64,000 nucleotides of DNA from Polyangiaceae bacterium. Its GTDB lineage: Bacteria; Myxococcota_A; Polyangia; Polyangiales; Polyangiaceae. The DNA is taken from contig JACKEA010000004.1 in NCBI GenBank assembly GCA_020633235.1, forward strand, positions 806,001 to 870,000. Reading direction: 5' to 3'. The translations under genes were made by a program, and so were the position numbers. Every line of letters starts with the position of its first letter. Within the stretch, counting starts at the first letter, position 1. Below, piece by piece: positions 44,246 to 53,164 of the stretch. The notes under the pieces are model-generated. The model saw only the letters and a list, made by a program, of their open reading frames with translations, did not search any database and was not told where the DNA came from.

Positions 44246-44297
44246 TGGCGCAGGCTGGCACAGCGTTCGTGGCATGCCGGTTGCTCCACCCTGGACC

Positions 44298-44879
44298 ATG
44301 AAAAGAGCCCTCGCCGCAGTCTTGCTCGCCCTCGTGGCGGCCGCTTGCTCGGGCAGCACCGACAGCGACCCCGCGACTCAGAAGAGCGCCGGTCCGATCA
44401 AGGTCCGCTTCACCAACCCCACCGGGGCCGACGTGTTCGTGAGCCTGACCTTCGGCCTCGGCTGGTCCGTGAGCGACGGCAGCACGAGCTACGACCGCCC
44501 CCACGACTGCACCTCTTCTTGTTCCGAGGGCTGCAGCTGCGCCGTGTGCGGCATGCCCGCACCGCGGGTCCAGCGCATTCCCGCGGGAGAGGCCATCGAG
44601 GTCACTTGGGGGGGCGAGTACTACCAGGACAAATCCTGCGGCACGGGACAGCCTGGGTGCCACTGTGATCAGGAGCTCAGCGCCGACTTCGGCAGTTATC
44701 AGATCGCCCTTTCCGGAGCTCCGGGCTACACGCCGGGCGGAATCGGGGGGACCTCGACGGACCCGAACGTGCTGAGCGGCGAGCTCGATACCAGCGGCGG
44801 CAATTGCGTCGCCAGCGTGACGGTGGCGCTGGACGCGGAAGCGAAGACCGTGGACGCGCCGTTTGCGTGCAGTCCGTGA
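44298..44879 (+). CDS. Cys-rich predicted lipoprotein
   Basis: A 193-residue protein with signal MKRALAAVLLALVAAAC. The mature part is beta-rich (VRFTNPTGADVFVSLTFG, AIEVTWGGEYYQD) and carries clustered cysteines (CTSSCSEGCSCAVCG, then CGTGQPGCHCDQ and a late CVAS/ACSP pair), probably disulfides or a metal site. No family recognised. It follows the Sco1-like gene by 52 bases on the same strand. Confidence 0.75.
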   Translation: MKRALAAVLLALVAAACSGSTDSDPATQKSAGPIKVRFTNPTGADVFVSLTFGLGWSVSDGSTSYDRPHDCTSSCSEGCSCAVCGMPAPRVQRIPAGEAIEVTWGGEYYQDKSCGTGQPGCHCDQELSADFGSYQIALSGAPGYTPGGIGGTSTDPNVLSGELDTSGGNCVASVTVALDAEAKTVDAPFACSP

Positions 44880-44890
44880 CGTCCGTCCGG

Positions 44891-44913
44891 GACCGGCTTC
44901 GCGCCGGACCAAC
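44891..44913 (+). repeat. Copy of the dispersed intergenic motif
   Basis: GACCGGCTTCGCGCCGGACC followed by AAC, 11 bases after the stop of the Cys-rich lipoprotein gene. Same orientation relative to its gene as at 28679. Confidence 0.7.
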
Positions 44914-44920
44914 ACCAAAA

Positions 44921-44931
44921 TGACAAATGTC
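44921..44931. promoter_or_regulatory. Fnr/Dnr-like half-conserved palindrome upstream of the efflux operon
   Basis: TGACAAATGTC repeats the core of the palindrome at 61946-61957 (TGAC-N4-GTCA). It lies 76 bases before the tetR ATG. Only the core is shared, so it is weaker than the site before the hemerythrin gene. Confidence 0.3.
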
Positions 44932-44987
44932 GTGAGCTGACGTCGGCTCTTGATTCACGTCAGTGCTTGGGGCGGAGCGCGTGCTTA

Positions 44988-45005
44988 AGTGAGGAGTCAC
45001 TCACT
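44988..45005. promoter_or_regulatory. Palindromic operator candidate overlapping the tetR ribosome-binding site
   Basis: AGTGAG (44988-44993) and CTCACT (45000-45005) are perfect inverted half-sites around GAGTCA. The site ends one base before ATG 45007 and covers the GAGGAG ribosome-binding sequence. TetR-type repressors of RND pumps usually bind such palindromes at their own promoters, so autoregulation is likely. Confidence 0.6.
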
Positions 45006-45006
45006 A

Positions 45007-45639
45007 ATGGCCCGCCCCATCGTCATTCGCGATGAGGACATCCTCGAAGCCGCCCGCGCGGTCTTTCTCGAGCGCGGAGTGCGAGCGACTGCCCAGGACG
45101 TGGCGCGTACCGCGGGGGTGTCCGAGGGCACCGTCTTCAAGCGCTTTCGCACCAAGTTCGAGCTGTTCGAGGCGGCCATGGGTCCTGCCAGCGAGGACCC
45201 TGCGCTGATCTCGTACTTGCCCTTGCGGGTGGGGGCGGAGGATCTGGAGCACGCGCTGGTCAGCACGGGGGTGGAGCTGTGCGCGGCGTTGCGCCGCGTA
45301 CTGCCGCTCTTGATGATGGCCTGGAGCAACCCGGGAGAGAGCGGTACGCCGGCCGTGCTGGACAACCCCATGCCGTTGCGCGTGCTTTCGGCGCTGACCG
45401 AGTACTTCGCCGACGAGCAGAAGCTCGGGCGCATCGCCGGAGACCCGGACATCTTGGCGCGCACCTTCATGGGGGCGGTGTACAACTTCGTGCTCTTCGA
45501 CGTGCTCTACCGCGCGCCGGATTCGGGAGCGGACGAGCGCTTCGCGCGAAGGCTCGTGAGTCTCCTGATGAAGGGGGCCTTGCCTCGGCGGCGCGTCGTC
45601 CGCCGTCGACGCGTTCCTGTCGGAGCTGGAGGCGAATGA
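45007..45639 (+). CDS. TetR/AcrR-family repressor of the adjacent RND pump
   Basis: A 210-residue regulator. N-terminal helix-turn-helix: DILEAARAVFLERGVRATAQ then DVARTAGVSEGTVFKRFRTK, a standard TetR DNA-binding domain. The C-terminal two thirds are helical and would bind the inducer. The last 15 residues are Arg-rich (LPRRRVVRRRRVP). The stop overlaps the start of the adaptor gene (ATGA), making tetR the first gene of the efflux operon. GAGGAG precedes ATG 45007, within a palindrome. Confidence 0.9.
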   Translation: MARPIVIRDEDILEAARAVFLERGVRATAQDVARTAGVSEGTVFKRFRTKFELFEAAMGPASEDPALISYLPLRVGAEDLEHALVSTGVELCAALRRVLPLLMMAWSNPGESGTPAVLDNPMPLRVLSALTEYFADEQKLGRIAGDPDILARTFMGAVYNFVLFDVLYRAPDSGADERFARRLVSLLMKGALPRRRVVRRRRVPVGAGGE

Positions 45640-46820
45640 AGGCGCTACTGTTGCTCGTGCCGCTGACGCTCTTGGCCTGCCAACGTGCGGAGCCGAGCGC
45701 GGAGCCGGCTCCATCGAGCGCGAACGCTGCGGTGAAGGTGCGCACGGCCAAGGTGCAGGTGCGCGCGCTGCCGAAGATGCTCGAGGTTTCCGGGACGCTC
45801 GAGGCTCGTGAGCGGAGCGAGGTCGCCGCCCAGCTACCGGCGGTAGTGAAGAGCGTGCGGGTGGATCTCGGCGACAAGGTGAAGAAGGGCGACCTGCTGG
45901 TGGAGCTCGACGGGCGTGACGCCGCCTTGCGCCTCGCGGCGGCGCGGGCGCAGGTGCGCCAAGCGGAGGCGCGCCTGGGTGTCGACAAGAACAAGGCCTT
46001 CGACCCGAGCTCCGTGGCGGACGTTCAGGCGGCGGAGGATGGCAAGAAGCTCGCGGAACGCGAGGCCGCGCGGGCTCGAGAGCTGGCGGGCAAGGGCTCT
46101 TTGGCTCCGGCGGAGCTCGATCGCGCGGAGAGCGCCGAGTCTCGGGCCAGCGCTCAGCTGGAGGTGGCGAAGAACTCGGCGCAGCAGGGTTTCGAGGGAC
46201 TCTCGGCGGCCCGAGCGCAAGCTTCCCTGGCGGCCAAAGGCGTGGGCGATTCGAAAGTGCGGGCGCCCTTCGACGGCTACGTGGTGGAGCGACGCGTCTC
46301 TCCGGGAGAGTACGCGGCGCCGGGGCGCGCGGTAGTGGTGGTGGTGAGCGTGGACCCGATGCGCCTGCGGTTCGACGTGTCCGAAGGCGACGTGGGGCGC
46401 GTGGCGTTGGGCAGCAACGTGGAGGTGCGGGTGGCGGCCTTCGACGATCGCGTGTTCGAGGGCAAGGTGGCGCGCATCGGCGCGAGCCTGTCTTCCATGT
46501 CGCGCACGCTGCCGGTGGAAGCGGACGTGCCCAACCCCGAGGGCCTCCTGCGCCCTGGGTTCTTCGCCCGCGTGAGCCTTTCGTTGCCCGGCAAGAAGGT
46601 GGACACGCTGTGGGTTCCCGAAGCTGCGGTGGCGACCTCCGGCGGAACCCCGCGAGTCTACGTGCGTTCGGCGGAGCACGTGGTGGAGCACCTGGTGATG
46701 GTGCTGCGCAAGAGCGAAGGGCAAGTGCAGGTGCAAGGGGATCTGACGCCCGACGCCGAGGTGGCCATCACGAACGTGGAGACGCTGTCCGACGGCACGC
46801 TCGTGACAGTCGTGCCTTGA
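45636..46820 (+). CDS. RND efflux periplasmic adaptor (membrane fusion protein)
   Basis: A 394-residue HlyD/AcrA-type adaptor lipoprotein: signal MKALLLLVPLTLLAC. Lipoyl half-motifs flank a helical hairpin (AAQLPAVVKSVRVDLGDKVKKG and DSKVRAPFDGYVVERRVSPG), with a long Ala/Glu-rich coiled coil between. The beta-barrel (DPMRLRFDVSEGDVGRV) and membrane-proximal parts follow. It bridges the inner-membrane pump and an outer-membrane channel; no TolC-like gene is in this operon, so the channel must be encoded elsewhere. Coupled by overlap to tetR, two bases before the pump gene. Confidence 0.93.
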   Translation: MKALLLLVPLTLLACQRAEPSAEPAPSSANAAVKVRTAKVQVRALPKMLEVSGTLEARERSEVAAQLPAVVKSVRVDLGDKVKKGDLLVELDGRDAALRLAAARAQVRQAEARLGVDKNKAFDPSSVADVQAAEDGKKLAEREAARARELAGKGSLAPAELDRAESAESRASAQLEVAKNSAQQGFEGLSAARAQASLAAKGVGDSKVRAPFDGYVVERRVSPGEYAAPGRAVVVVVSVDPMRLRFDVSEGDVGRVALGSNVEVRVAAFDDRVFEGKVARIGASLSSMSRTLPVEADVPNPEGLLRPGFFARVSLSLPGKKVDTLWVPEAAVATSGGTPRVYVRSAEHVVEHLVMVLRKSEGQVQVQGDLTPDAEVAITNVETLSDGTLVTVVP

Positions 46821-46821
46821 G

Positions 46822-49800
46822 ATGCAGTGGCTGGCGAAAATCTGCGTTCAGCGTCCGGTCTTCGCCAGCGTCATAGTGCTGGTGCTCACCGTGGTGGGCA
46901 TCTTTTCCTACTTCGGTTTGGGTATCGATCGCTTTCCCAAGGTGGACTTCCCCGTCGTGGTGGTGACCACCTACGTGCCCGGCGCCGCGCCGGAGCAGGT
47001 GGAGACGGACGTCAGCGACAAGCTCGAATCCGCGGTCAACACCATCGCCGGCATCGACGAGCTGCGCAGCGTTTCCGTCGAGGGCGTGAGCCAGGTCATC
47101 GTGATGTTCGCGCTGGAGAAGAACATCGACGTGGCGGCGGACGAGGTGCGCCAGCGAGTGGCTGCGGTGACGGCGGAGCTGCCGCCGGGCATCGATCCGC
47201 CGACCATCCTGAAGATGGACCCGGACAGCACGCCGATCCTCACGCTGGCGGTGAGTGGTGCCGGCAGCGTGCGCGACGTGACGGAGCTCGCGGACAAGAG
47301 CATCAAGCGCGAGATCGAGTCGCTGCCGGGGGTCGGCGAGGTGGCCATCGTCGGGGGCCGCGAGCGGCAGATCAACGTGTGGCTCGACCCCGCGATGCTC
47401 GAAAAATACTCGATCCCGGCCGTGCTCGTGGAGCGCGCCCTGCGCACGCAGAACCTGGAGCTTCCGAGCGGGCGCGTGGAACAGGGGGGCAAGCAGCTCA
47501 CGCTCCGCACCCTGGGCCGCGTGGACAGCGTGCAGGAGCTGGGCGAGCTGGTGGTGGCGCGTCGCGGCAGCTATGCCGTGCGGCTCTCCGATCTCGGTCG
47601 CGTGGAAGACGGCATGGCCGAGGCCGAGACCGTCGGCTATCGCGGTGCGCGCCCCACGGTGCTGCTCAGCATCCGCAAGCAGAGCGGCACCAACACCGTC
47701 GCCGTGGTGGACGGCATCAAGCGGAGGCTGAGCGAGATCCAGACGACGCTGCCCAAGGGCTACACCCTGGAGGTCGCTCGGGATCAGTCGGAGTTCATCC
47801 GCAATTCCATCAACGCCGTGAAGGAGCACCTCGTCTTGGGCGGCTTTCTGGCGGCCTTGGTGGTGTTCTTCTTCCTGCTCAACGTGCGCTCCACGGTGAT
47901 CAGCGCACTGGCCATCCCGGCCAGCATCGTCAGCACCTTCGCGCTGATGAAGTACGCGGGCTTCTCCCTCAATGCGCTGACCATGTTGGCACTCACCCTG
48001 AGCGTCGGCATCGTGATCGACGACGCCATCGTCGTGCTCGAGAACATCTACCGACACATCGAGGAGAAAGGCACGCCGCCGTTCCAGGCGGCCATCGACG
48101 CCACCAAGGAAATCGGCTTGGCGGTGCTCGCTACCACGCTCTCCTTGGTCGCCGTGTTCCTGCCGGTGGCGTTCATGGGCGGCATCGTGGGCCGTTTCAT
48201 GAACTCCTTCGGGCTCACCATGGCGTTCGCCATCATGGTGTCGCTGCTCGTGAGCTTCGTCCTGACGCCCATGCTTTCGGCCCGGTGGATCCGGGCCAAG
48301 AGTATGTCGGAGCGCCGCGGAACCACGGGGTCCGATCCCCATGGCAGCAAGAGCTCGCGCGTCTATGGCGCCATCGAGGGCGGCTACATGTGGCTGCTCG
48401 ACAAAAGTCTGCGCCACCGCTGGGTGGTGGTGCTCGCCGCGGTAATGGCCCTGGCCAGCATTCCGCTCTTGGGCGCCGTCGCCAACAAGAACTTCCTCCC
48501 GGACGAAGACGAGTCACAGTTCCAGATCACGGTGCGCGCGCCCGAGGGCACCAGCTTGGAAGCCACCCGGCTCTTGACCACTCGCATCGCGGCCCTCGCG
48601 GAAAAGCAACCGGGCGTGGCGTATGCCGTGAGCACCGTCGGGGATGATCCGCAAAAGACGCCGAACCTCGCGCTGATCTACGTGAAGCTCGTGCCCCACG
48701 ACCGACGCGGCGAGAGCCAGCAGCAGCTCGTGGTTCGTACCCGCACGGCCATCGAAAGAGTGCCCGAGAACGCGAACCTTCGCGTGGCCGTGTCGCTGGT
48801 GCCGATGTTCAGCGGCGGGGGACAAAACTTTCCCATCATGCTCCAGCTCCAGGGCCCGGAGCTCGATACGCTGGAGCGCTACTCTCGCTCGCTGCTGGAC
48901 ACGCTGAAGAAGACCCCCGGCGTGGTGGACGCCGACAGCTCTCTGGTGGTGGGCAAGCCCGAGCTCCGCGTGCACATCGACCGCAAGAAGGCGGCCGACT
49001 TGGGCGTGGAGGTCGCGGACGTCGCCGGCGCGCTGCGGCTCTTGGTCGGCGGCTATCAGGTCTCCACCTACAACGAGAAGAGCGAGCAGTACGAGGTGCG
49101 CGTTCGGGCCTTGGCGTCCGGCCGCGCCAGCGCGGACGACCTGCGGCGTATCATCGTGCCGTCGGCTCGCTTCGGCACCGTGACGCTGGACAACGTGGTG
49201 CGTTTCGACCAGGGCACGGGGCCTTCGCGCATCGACCGCTTCAATCGCAAGAAGACGGTGACGCTGATGGCGAACATGACGCCGGGCGGCTCTCAGGCGG
49301 CGGTGCTCAGCGCCATGGACAAGGCCGCCGACGACTTGCACATGGGCCCCGGCTACGCCCTCACGCCGGTGGGACAATCCCGGGAGTTCGGCCGTGCCGC
49401 CCGAAACTTCGGCCTCGCCTTCCTGCTCTCGTTCATCTTCATGTACTTGGTGCTGGCGGCGCAGTTCGAGTCCTGGCTGCATCCGGTGACCATCCTCTTG
49501 TCTCTGCCGCTGACGGTGCCTTTTGCCATCTTCAGCATCATCCTGTTCGGTCAATCTCTGAACATCTTCTCCATGCTCGGCATCTTGGTGCTGTTCGGCA
49601 TCGTGAAGAAGAATTCGATCCTGCAGATCGATCACACCATCAAGCTCCGCGCGGCCGGCAAGGATCGCGCGACCGCCATCCGCCAAGCGAACCGCGATCG
49701 CCTCCGGCCCATCTTGATGACGACCATCGCCTTCGTGGCGGGCATGATCCCTCTGGTGGTCTCCAGCGGCGCCGGAGCCGGGACCAACCGCGCCACCGGC

Positions 49801-49965
49801 TTCGTGATCATCGGCGGTCAGAGCCTGGCGCTGCTCTTGACCTTGATCGCGACGCCCGTGGCGTATTCCCTGTTCGACGACGCCAGCGTGTTCCTGAACC
49901 GCACGTACACGCGCCTCACCGGCCGGCGCGCGCTGAGCGAAGCTCCGGCGCCGGGCGGCGAGTAG
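46822..49965 (+). CDS. RND-family multidrug/metabolite efflux pump
   Basis: A 1,047-residue inner-membrane transporter with the usual layout: one N-terminal helix (VFASVIVLVLTVVGIFSYFG), a large periplasmic loop, six helices, a second loop, then five helices. The proton-relay Asp pair is in helix 4 (SVGIVIDDAIVVLENIYRHI). FPKVDFPVVVVTTYVPGAAPEQVETD at the start of loop 1 and AAQFESWLHPVTILLSLPL are AcrB/MdtB-like signatures (HAE-1 group). It exports drugs or hydrophobic metabolites by proton antiport. It starts one base after the adaptor stop. Confidence 0.95.
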   Translation: MQWLAKICVQRPVFASVIVLVLTVVGIFSYFGLGIDRFPKVDFPVVVVTTYVPGAAPEQVETDVSDKLESAVNTIAGIDELRSVSVEGVSQVIVMFALEKNIDVAADEVRQRVAAVTAELPPGIDPPTILKMDPDSTPILTLAVSGAGSVRDVTELADKSIKREIESLPGVGEVAIVGGRERQINVWLDPAMLEKYSIPAVLVERALRTQNLELPSGRVEQGGKQLTLRTLGRVDSVQELGELVVARRGSYAVRLSDLGRVEDGMAEAETVGYRGARPTVLLSIRKQSGTNTVAVVDGIKRRLSEIQTTLPKGYTLEVARDQSEFIRNSINAVKEHLVLGGFLAALVVFFFLLNVRSTVISALAIPASIVSTFALMKYAGFSLNALTMLALTLSVGIVIDDAIVVLENIYRHIEEKGTPPFQAAIDATKEIGLAVLATTLSLVAVFLPVAFMGGIVGRFMNSFGLTMAFAIMVSLLVSFVLTPMLSARWIRAKSMSERRGTTGSDPHGSKSSRVYGAIEGGYMWLLDKSLRHRWVVVLAAVMALASIPLLGAVANKNFLPDEDESQFQITVRAPEGTSLEATRLLTTRIAALAEKQPGVAYAVSTVGDDPQKTPNLALIYVKLVPHDRRGESQQQLVVRTRTAIERVPENANLRVAVSLVPMFSGGGQNFPIMLQLQGPELDTLERYSRSLLDTLKKTPGVVDADSSLVVGKPELRVHIDRKKAADLGVEVADVAGALRLLVGGYQVSTYNEKSEQYEVRVRALASGRASADDLRRIIVPSARFGTVTLDNVVRFDQGTGPSRIDRFNRKKTVTLMANMTPGGSQAAVLSAMDKAADDLHMGPGYALTPVGQSREFGRAARNFGLAFLLSFIFMYLVLAAQFESWLHPVTILLSLPLTVPFAIFSIILFGQSLNIFSMLGILVLFGIVKKNSILQIDHTIKLRAAGKDRATAIRQANRDRLRPILMTTIAFVAGMIPLVVSSGAGAGTNRATGFVIIGGQSLALLLTLIATPVAYSLFDDASVFLNRTYTRLTGRRALSEAPAPGGE

Positions 49966-49974
49966 TGCTTCGCG

Positions 49975-51780
49975 TCAGCTCACGATTTCGACGGTGTTGG
50001 AGCCGCTGGCGGTGCGGAACTTCACGCGCTCCGCGGTGCCGTCCCATGTGGGGCTCTTGACGTCGGCGATCTGCACGAAGGTGACGCGCACTTCCTTGTC
50101 GCCGTCCACCTCCATGATGGCGATGCCGTGGCTCAGGCTCTTGGCGTACTTGTAGTGAGGGCTGGTGCTGGTCAGGATGGTGTCGAACTGCGGCACCAGA
50201 TCCCCGAGGCCGAAGTTCTTGAGGGCGTCGCTGCTGTTGACGGTATTTTCCGTGATCTCCTGCGCCGGGGACGAGCTGATGCCGGCGGTGACGTACTCCA
50301 CGGCCATGGGCGTGGGCGTCGGGTTGTCGAAGTCCACGTACAGCTCCCCGGCGTAGAAGGCGTGGATGTCCCCGGTGATGGCCACCAGGTTCGTCACGCC
50401 CGAAAGCTCGTTCAGGATCTCGGCGCGCTCCGTGCGGTAGCCGTCCCACTGGTCCACGGTGAAGTAGTAGTTGCCTTGGAACAGCGCCGGCAGCTGGAAG
50501 CTGGAAAGGTCCAGCGCCATTTGCACCAGCTGGGTCTCGTTGCCCCAGATCTTCCAGGTCGCGTTCGAGCCCTTCACGGTGTCGATCAGCCACTTCTTCT
50601 GCTCGTCCCCGAGCATGGTGGGCTTCACGTACGCCTCGATCTTGTCGAAGCCTGCCTTGCGCACGAAGTTGCGGGAGCCCAGCGACGAGTGCGCGCTCAG
50701 CTTGCCCGCCTCGGCGTAGGTCGGAACGTCCGCCGGCGCGCCCTCGGGCTTCTGACCGCCGGTGGCCGCCTCCGGGATGACGTGATCCGAGCGGTAGCTG
50801 CGCTGGTCCGTCAGGATCAGCTCCACGTGCTTGCCGTAGCGCAGGGTGCGGTAAATCGTGAGGTCGTTCGGGAAGGCCGCGGCGGCGTCCCAGTCCACGT
50901 CGGCTGCCTGGTACTCGAACCATGCCTGGCTGGCGGCTTCGCGCCGCGGGGTGTTCTTCTCTTCGCCCTTGGCTTCGTTGAAGTCCGTGGAGTGATCCTG
51001 CCAGCAATCGTTCGCGAACTCGTGGTCGTCCCAGATGGTGATGAATGGGAACATCTGGTGCGCCTTGCGGAGGTTCTCGTCCGCGCGGTACTGCTTGTAG
51101 ATGCCGCGGTAGTCTGCCAGTGAGCTGGCCGCCTTCACCGTAGGGTCGCTGTCCGGGAGCAGCTGGATGCCGTCTTGGATGTCGATCTTGCGGTTCGGAT
51201 CGTTGAGCTGGAAGTCCGGGTCGCCGTTCGTTTCGTAGATGTAGTCGCCGAGCCACACCACGAAGTCGACGGGTTCCTCCTGCTCGAGGAACGCCTTCCA
51301 GGAGTGGTAGTAGCGGCCGATGAAGTCCTGGCAGGACGCGAACGCGAAGCGCACGTTCACGTCCTGGTCCGCCGTGGGCGCGGTCTTGGTGCGACCGACG
51401 TCACTCACCATCTTTCCCGCCTTGAAGCGGTAGTAGTACTGGGTGTAGGGCTCGAGGCCGACGGGCTTGATGCGCACCGTCCAGTCGCTGTCTTCCGTGA
51501 CGCTGACGCTGCCCTGGGCCACCATGCTTTCGAAGGCTTCGTCCAAAGCGACTTCGTAGCGAACCTTCACGCTGCCGCTGCCGGAGACGGGGACCGCGCG
51601 GGTCCACAGCACCACGCTGTCCGGCTTGGGATCCCCCGAAGCCAGGCCCTGCGGAAACTCTGCGTCCGGGTCGGCGGCGGTGCTGCCACCGCCGTCGTCG
51701 TCACTGCCGCACCCGGAGAACGGTACGGCCGCTGCGGTCACCACGATGGCTTGAAGAAAATCGCGTCGACGAAGTCTCAT
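49975..51780 (-). CDS. PhoD-type phosphodiesterase/alkaline phosphatase, Tat-exported lipoprotein
   Basis: A 601-residue PhoD-family enzyme. MRLRRRDFLQAIVV is a twin-arginine signal, and FSGCGSD supplies a lipobox, so it is probably exported folded and lipid-anchored. An N-terminal Fn3-like domain (about 40-140) precedes the metallophosphatase domain: FAFASCQD, VVWLGDYIYE, TIWDDHEFANDCWQDH and AITGDIHAFYAGEL hold the likely iron/calcium ligands. It releases phosphate from phosphodiesters and teichoic-acid-like or lipid substrates. ATG 51780 was chosen because it places RRR at the start. Confidence 0.92.
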   Translation of the reverse strand: MRLRRRDFLQAIVVTAAAVPFSGCGSDDDGGGSTAADPDAEFPQGLASGDPKPDSVVLWTRAVPVSGSGSVKVRYEVALDEAFESMVAQGSVSVTEDSDWTVRIKPVGLEPYTQYYYRFKAGKMVSDVGRTKTAPTADQDVNVRFAFASCQDFIGRYYHSWKAFLEQEEPVDFVVWLGDYIYETNGDPDFQLNDPNRKIDIQDGIQLLPDSDPTVKAASSLADYRGIYKQYRADENLRKAHQMFPFITIWDDHEFANDCWQDHSTDFNEAKGEEKNTPRREAASQAWFEYQAADVDWDAAAAFPNDLTIYRTLRYGKHVELILTDQRSYRSDHVIPEAATGGQKPEGAPADVPTYAEAGKLSAHSSLGSRNFVRKAGFDKIEAYVKPTMLGDEQKKWLIDTVKGSNATWKIWGNETQLVQMALDLSSFQLPALFQGNYYFTVDQWDGYRTERAEILNELSGVTNLVAITGDIHAFYAGELYVDFDNPTPTPMAVEYVTAGISSSPAQEITENTVNSSDALKNFGLGDLVPQFDTILTSTSPHYKYAKSLSHGIAIMEVDGDKEVRVTFVQIADVKSPTWDGTAERVKFRTASGSNTVEIVS

Positions 51781-51883
51781 GGGGCGAGCGTAGTGCAACG
51801 TGATTCCCCGTGCACGAGCGCCGGAGATTTGCCTGGCACCTGCGCAATTTGCAGCGCTTCCGAGGTCGGCGTAGAGAGCGAAA

Positions 51884-53047
51884 ATGGCGCGTTACCCCCG
51901 TGCATCGGACAACGTCTCCACCCTCTCGGATCGCGTGTACAGCGCGCTGGTGGAGAAGGCCCGCGGCTTGTCCCACGTCGTGCACCCGCTCCACGTGGGC
52001 GATACCTATCTCGCGCCCATGGCCGGGGCTCGCGCAGAGGACCAACTCTCGGCGAACAGCCCGCGCCTCCACAACTACGCTCCGGTGCAGGGCGAACCGG
52101 TGCTGCTCGACGCCATCGTGAGCCGTCTTCAGCGCAGTCACGGAGTGCACGTCGACCGCGAAGCGCTGCAGGTGATGAGCGGGGCCACCGGCGGGCTGTC
52201 GGTGGTGGCCACGACGCTGTTCGATCCCGGGGACGACGTCTTGGTGCTCTCTCCTTTTTGGCCGTTGATCCGCGGAATCGTCGCGTCCCGCGGCGCGCGG
52301 GCCGTCGAGCTGCCGTTCTACGACCGCCTGGGGGCAGCGGGGTTCGACCCGGAGGCGGCGCTCGAAGCCGCGCTCACGGAGCGCACCGTCGCGCTCTACG
52401 TCAACTCGCCCAACAACCCCAGCGGGCGGATCTTGGACGCCGCCACCCAGGACGTGATCGAGCGCTTCGTCTTGCGCCACGATCTGTGGCTGGTCACGGA
52501 CGAGGCGTACGAAGACTTGTTCTACGTCGAGCGCCCACAGGCGCTGTGGGCGCGCCCGGGGCTCAGAGAACGCGCCGTCGCTTGCCACACGCTCAGCAAA
52601 TCCTACGGCTTGGCCGGTGCGCGGGTGGGTTACACCCACGGACCGCGGGAGATCATGGCGGCTGTCCGCGGCGCCCAGACGTTCCTCACGTACTGCGCCC
52701 CACGACCGCTGCAGCACGCCGCGGCCCACGCGCTGACGCACGGAGACGGTTGGCTCGCGGACGCGCGCGCGGCCTATGCCGAAGCCGGGCGGAGCGCCGC
52801 AGCCGCGCTGGGCGTGACCGCGCCGGAGGGCGGCACATTTCTGTTCTTCGACGCCGCGCCGTATTTCGCGGAGGGCGAGGACGTTCACGGATTTCTCGCG
52901 CGCTGCCTCGACGCCGGCGTGCTTCTGACTCCCGGCTCCGCCAGCGGCAAGGACTACCAGAGCTTCGTTCGCCTGTGCTTCTCCGTGGTGCCGCCGGACG
53001 AGCTCCGCACCGCGGTGGAGAAGGTCCGCACCGTGCTCGGAGCCTGA
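51884..53047 (+). CDS. Class I/II PLP-dependent aminotransferase
   Basis: A 387-residue fold-type I aminotransferase. The PLP Lys is in CHTLSKSYGLAGARVGY; NSPNNPSGRILD binds the cofactor ring region; TDEAYEDLFY holds the Asp that contacts PLP nitrogen; and RLCFSV near the end carries the carboxylate-binding Arg. The group includes aspartate, alanine and aromatic aminotransferases; the exact amino acid cannot be told. Monocistronic, with a dispersed-motif copy right after the stop. Confidence 0.92.
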   Translation: MARYPRASDNVSTLSDRVYSALVEKARGLSHVVHPLHVGDTYLAPMAGARAEDQLSANSPRLHNYAPVQGEPVLLDAIVSRLQRSHGVHVDREALQVMSGATGGLSVVATTLFDPGDDVLVLSPFWPLIRGIVASRGARAVELPFYDRLGAAGFDPEAALEAALTERTVALYVNSPNNPSGRILDAATQDVIERFVLRHDLWLVTDEAYEDLFYVERPQALWARPGLRERAVACHTLSKSYGLAGARVGYTHGPREIMAAVRGAQTFLTYCAPRPLQHAAAHALTHGDGWLADARAAYAEAGRSAAAALGVTAPEGGTFLFFDAAPYFAEGEDVHGFLARCLDAGVLLTPGSASGKDYQSFVRLCFSVVPPDELRTAVEKVRTVLGA

Positions 53048-53069
53048 GGTTCCGCGGCGCACCGACATC
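53048..53069 (+). repeat. Variant copy of the dispersed intergenic motif
   Basis: GGTTCCGCGGCGCACCGACA then TC begins at the base after the aminotransferase stop. It differs at two positions from the reverse-complement copy at 21992-21971. Confidence 0.6.
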
Positions 53070-53164
53070 ATCCTGATCTGAGTCATGCGTGCCCGAAGGG
53101 GGCAGCGCCGTGGTGCCGTTCGTGCGCTACGAAAGAAGATCGGACTTCGACAAAGGAGCGCGCC

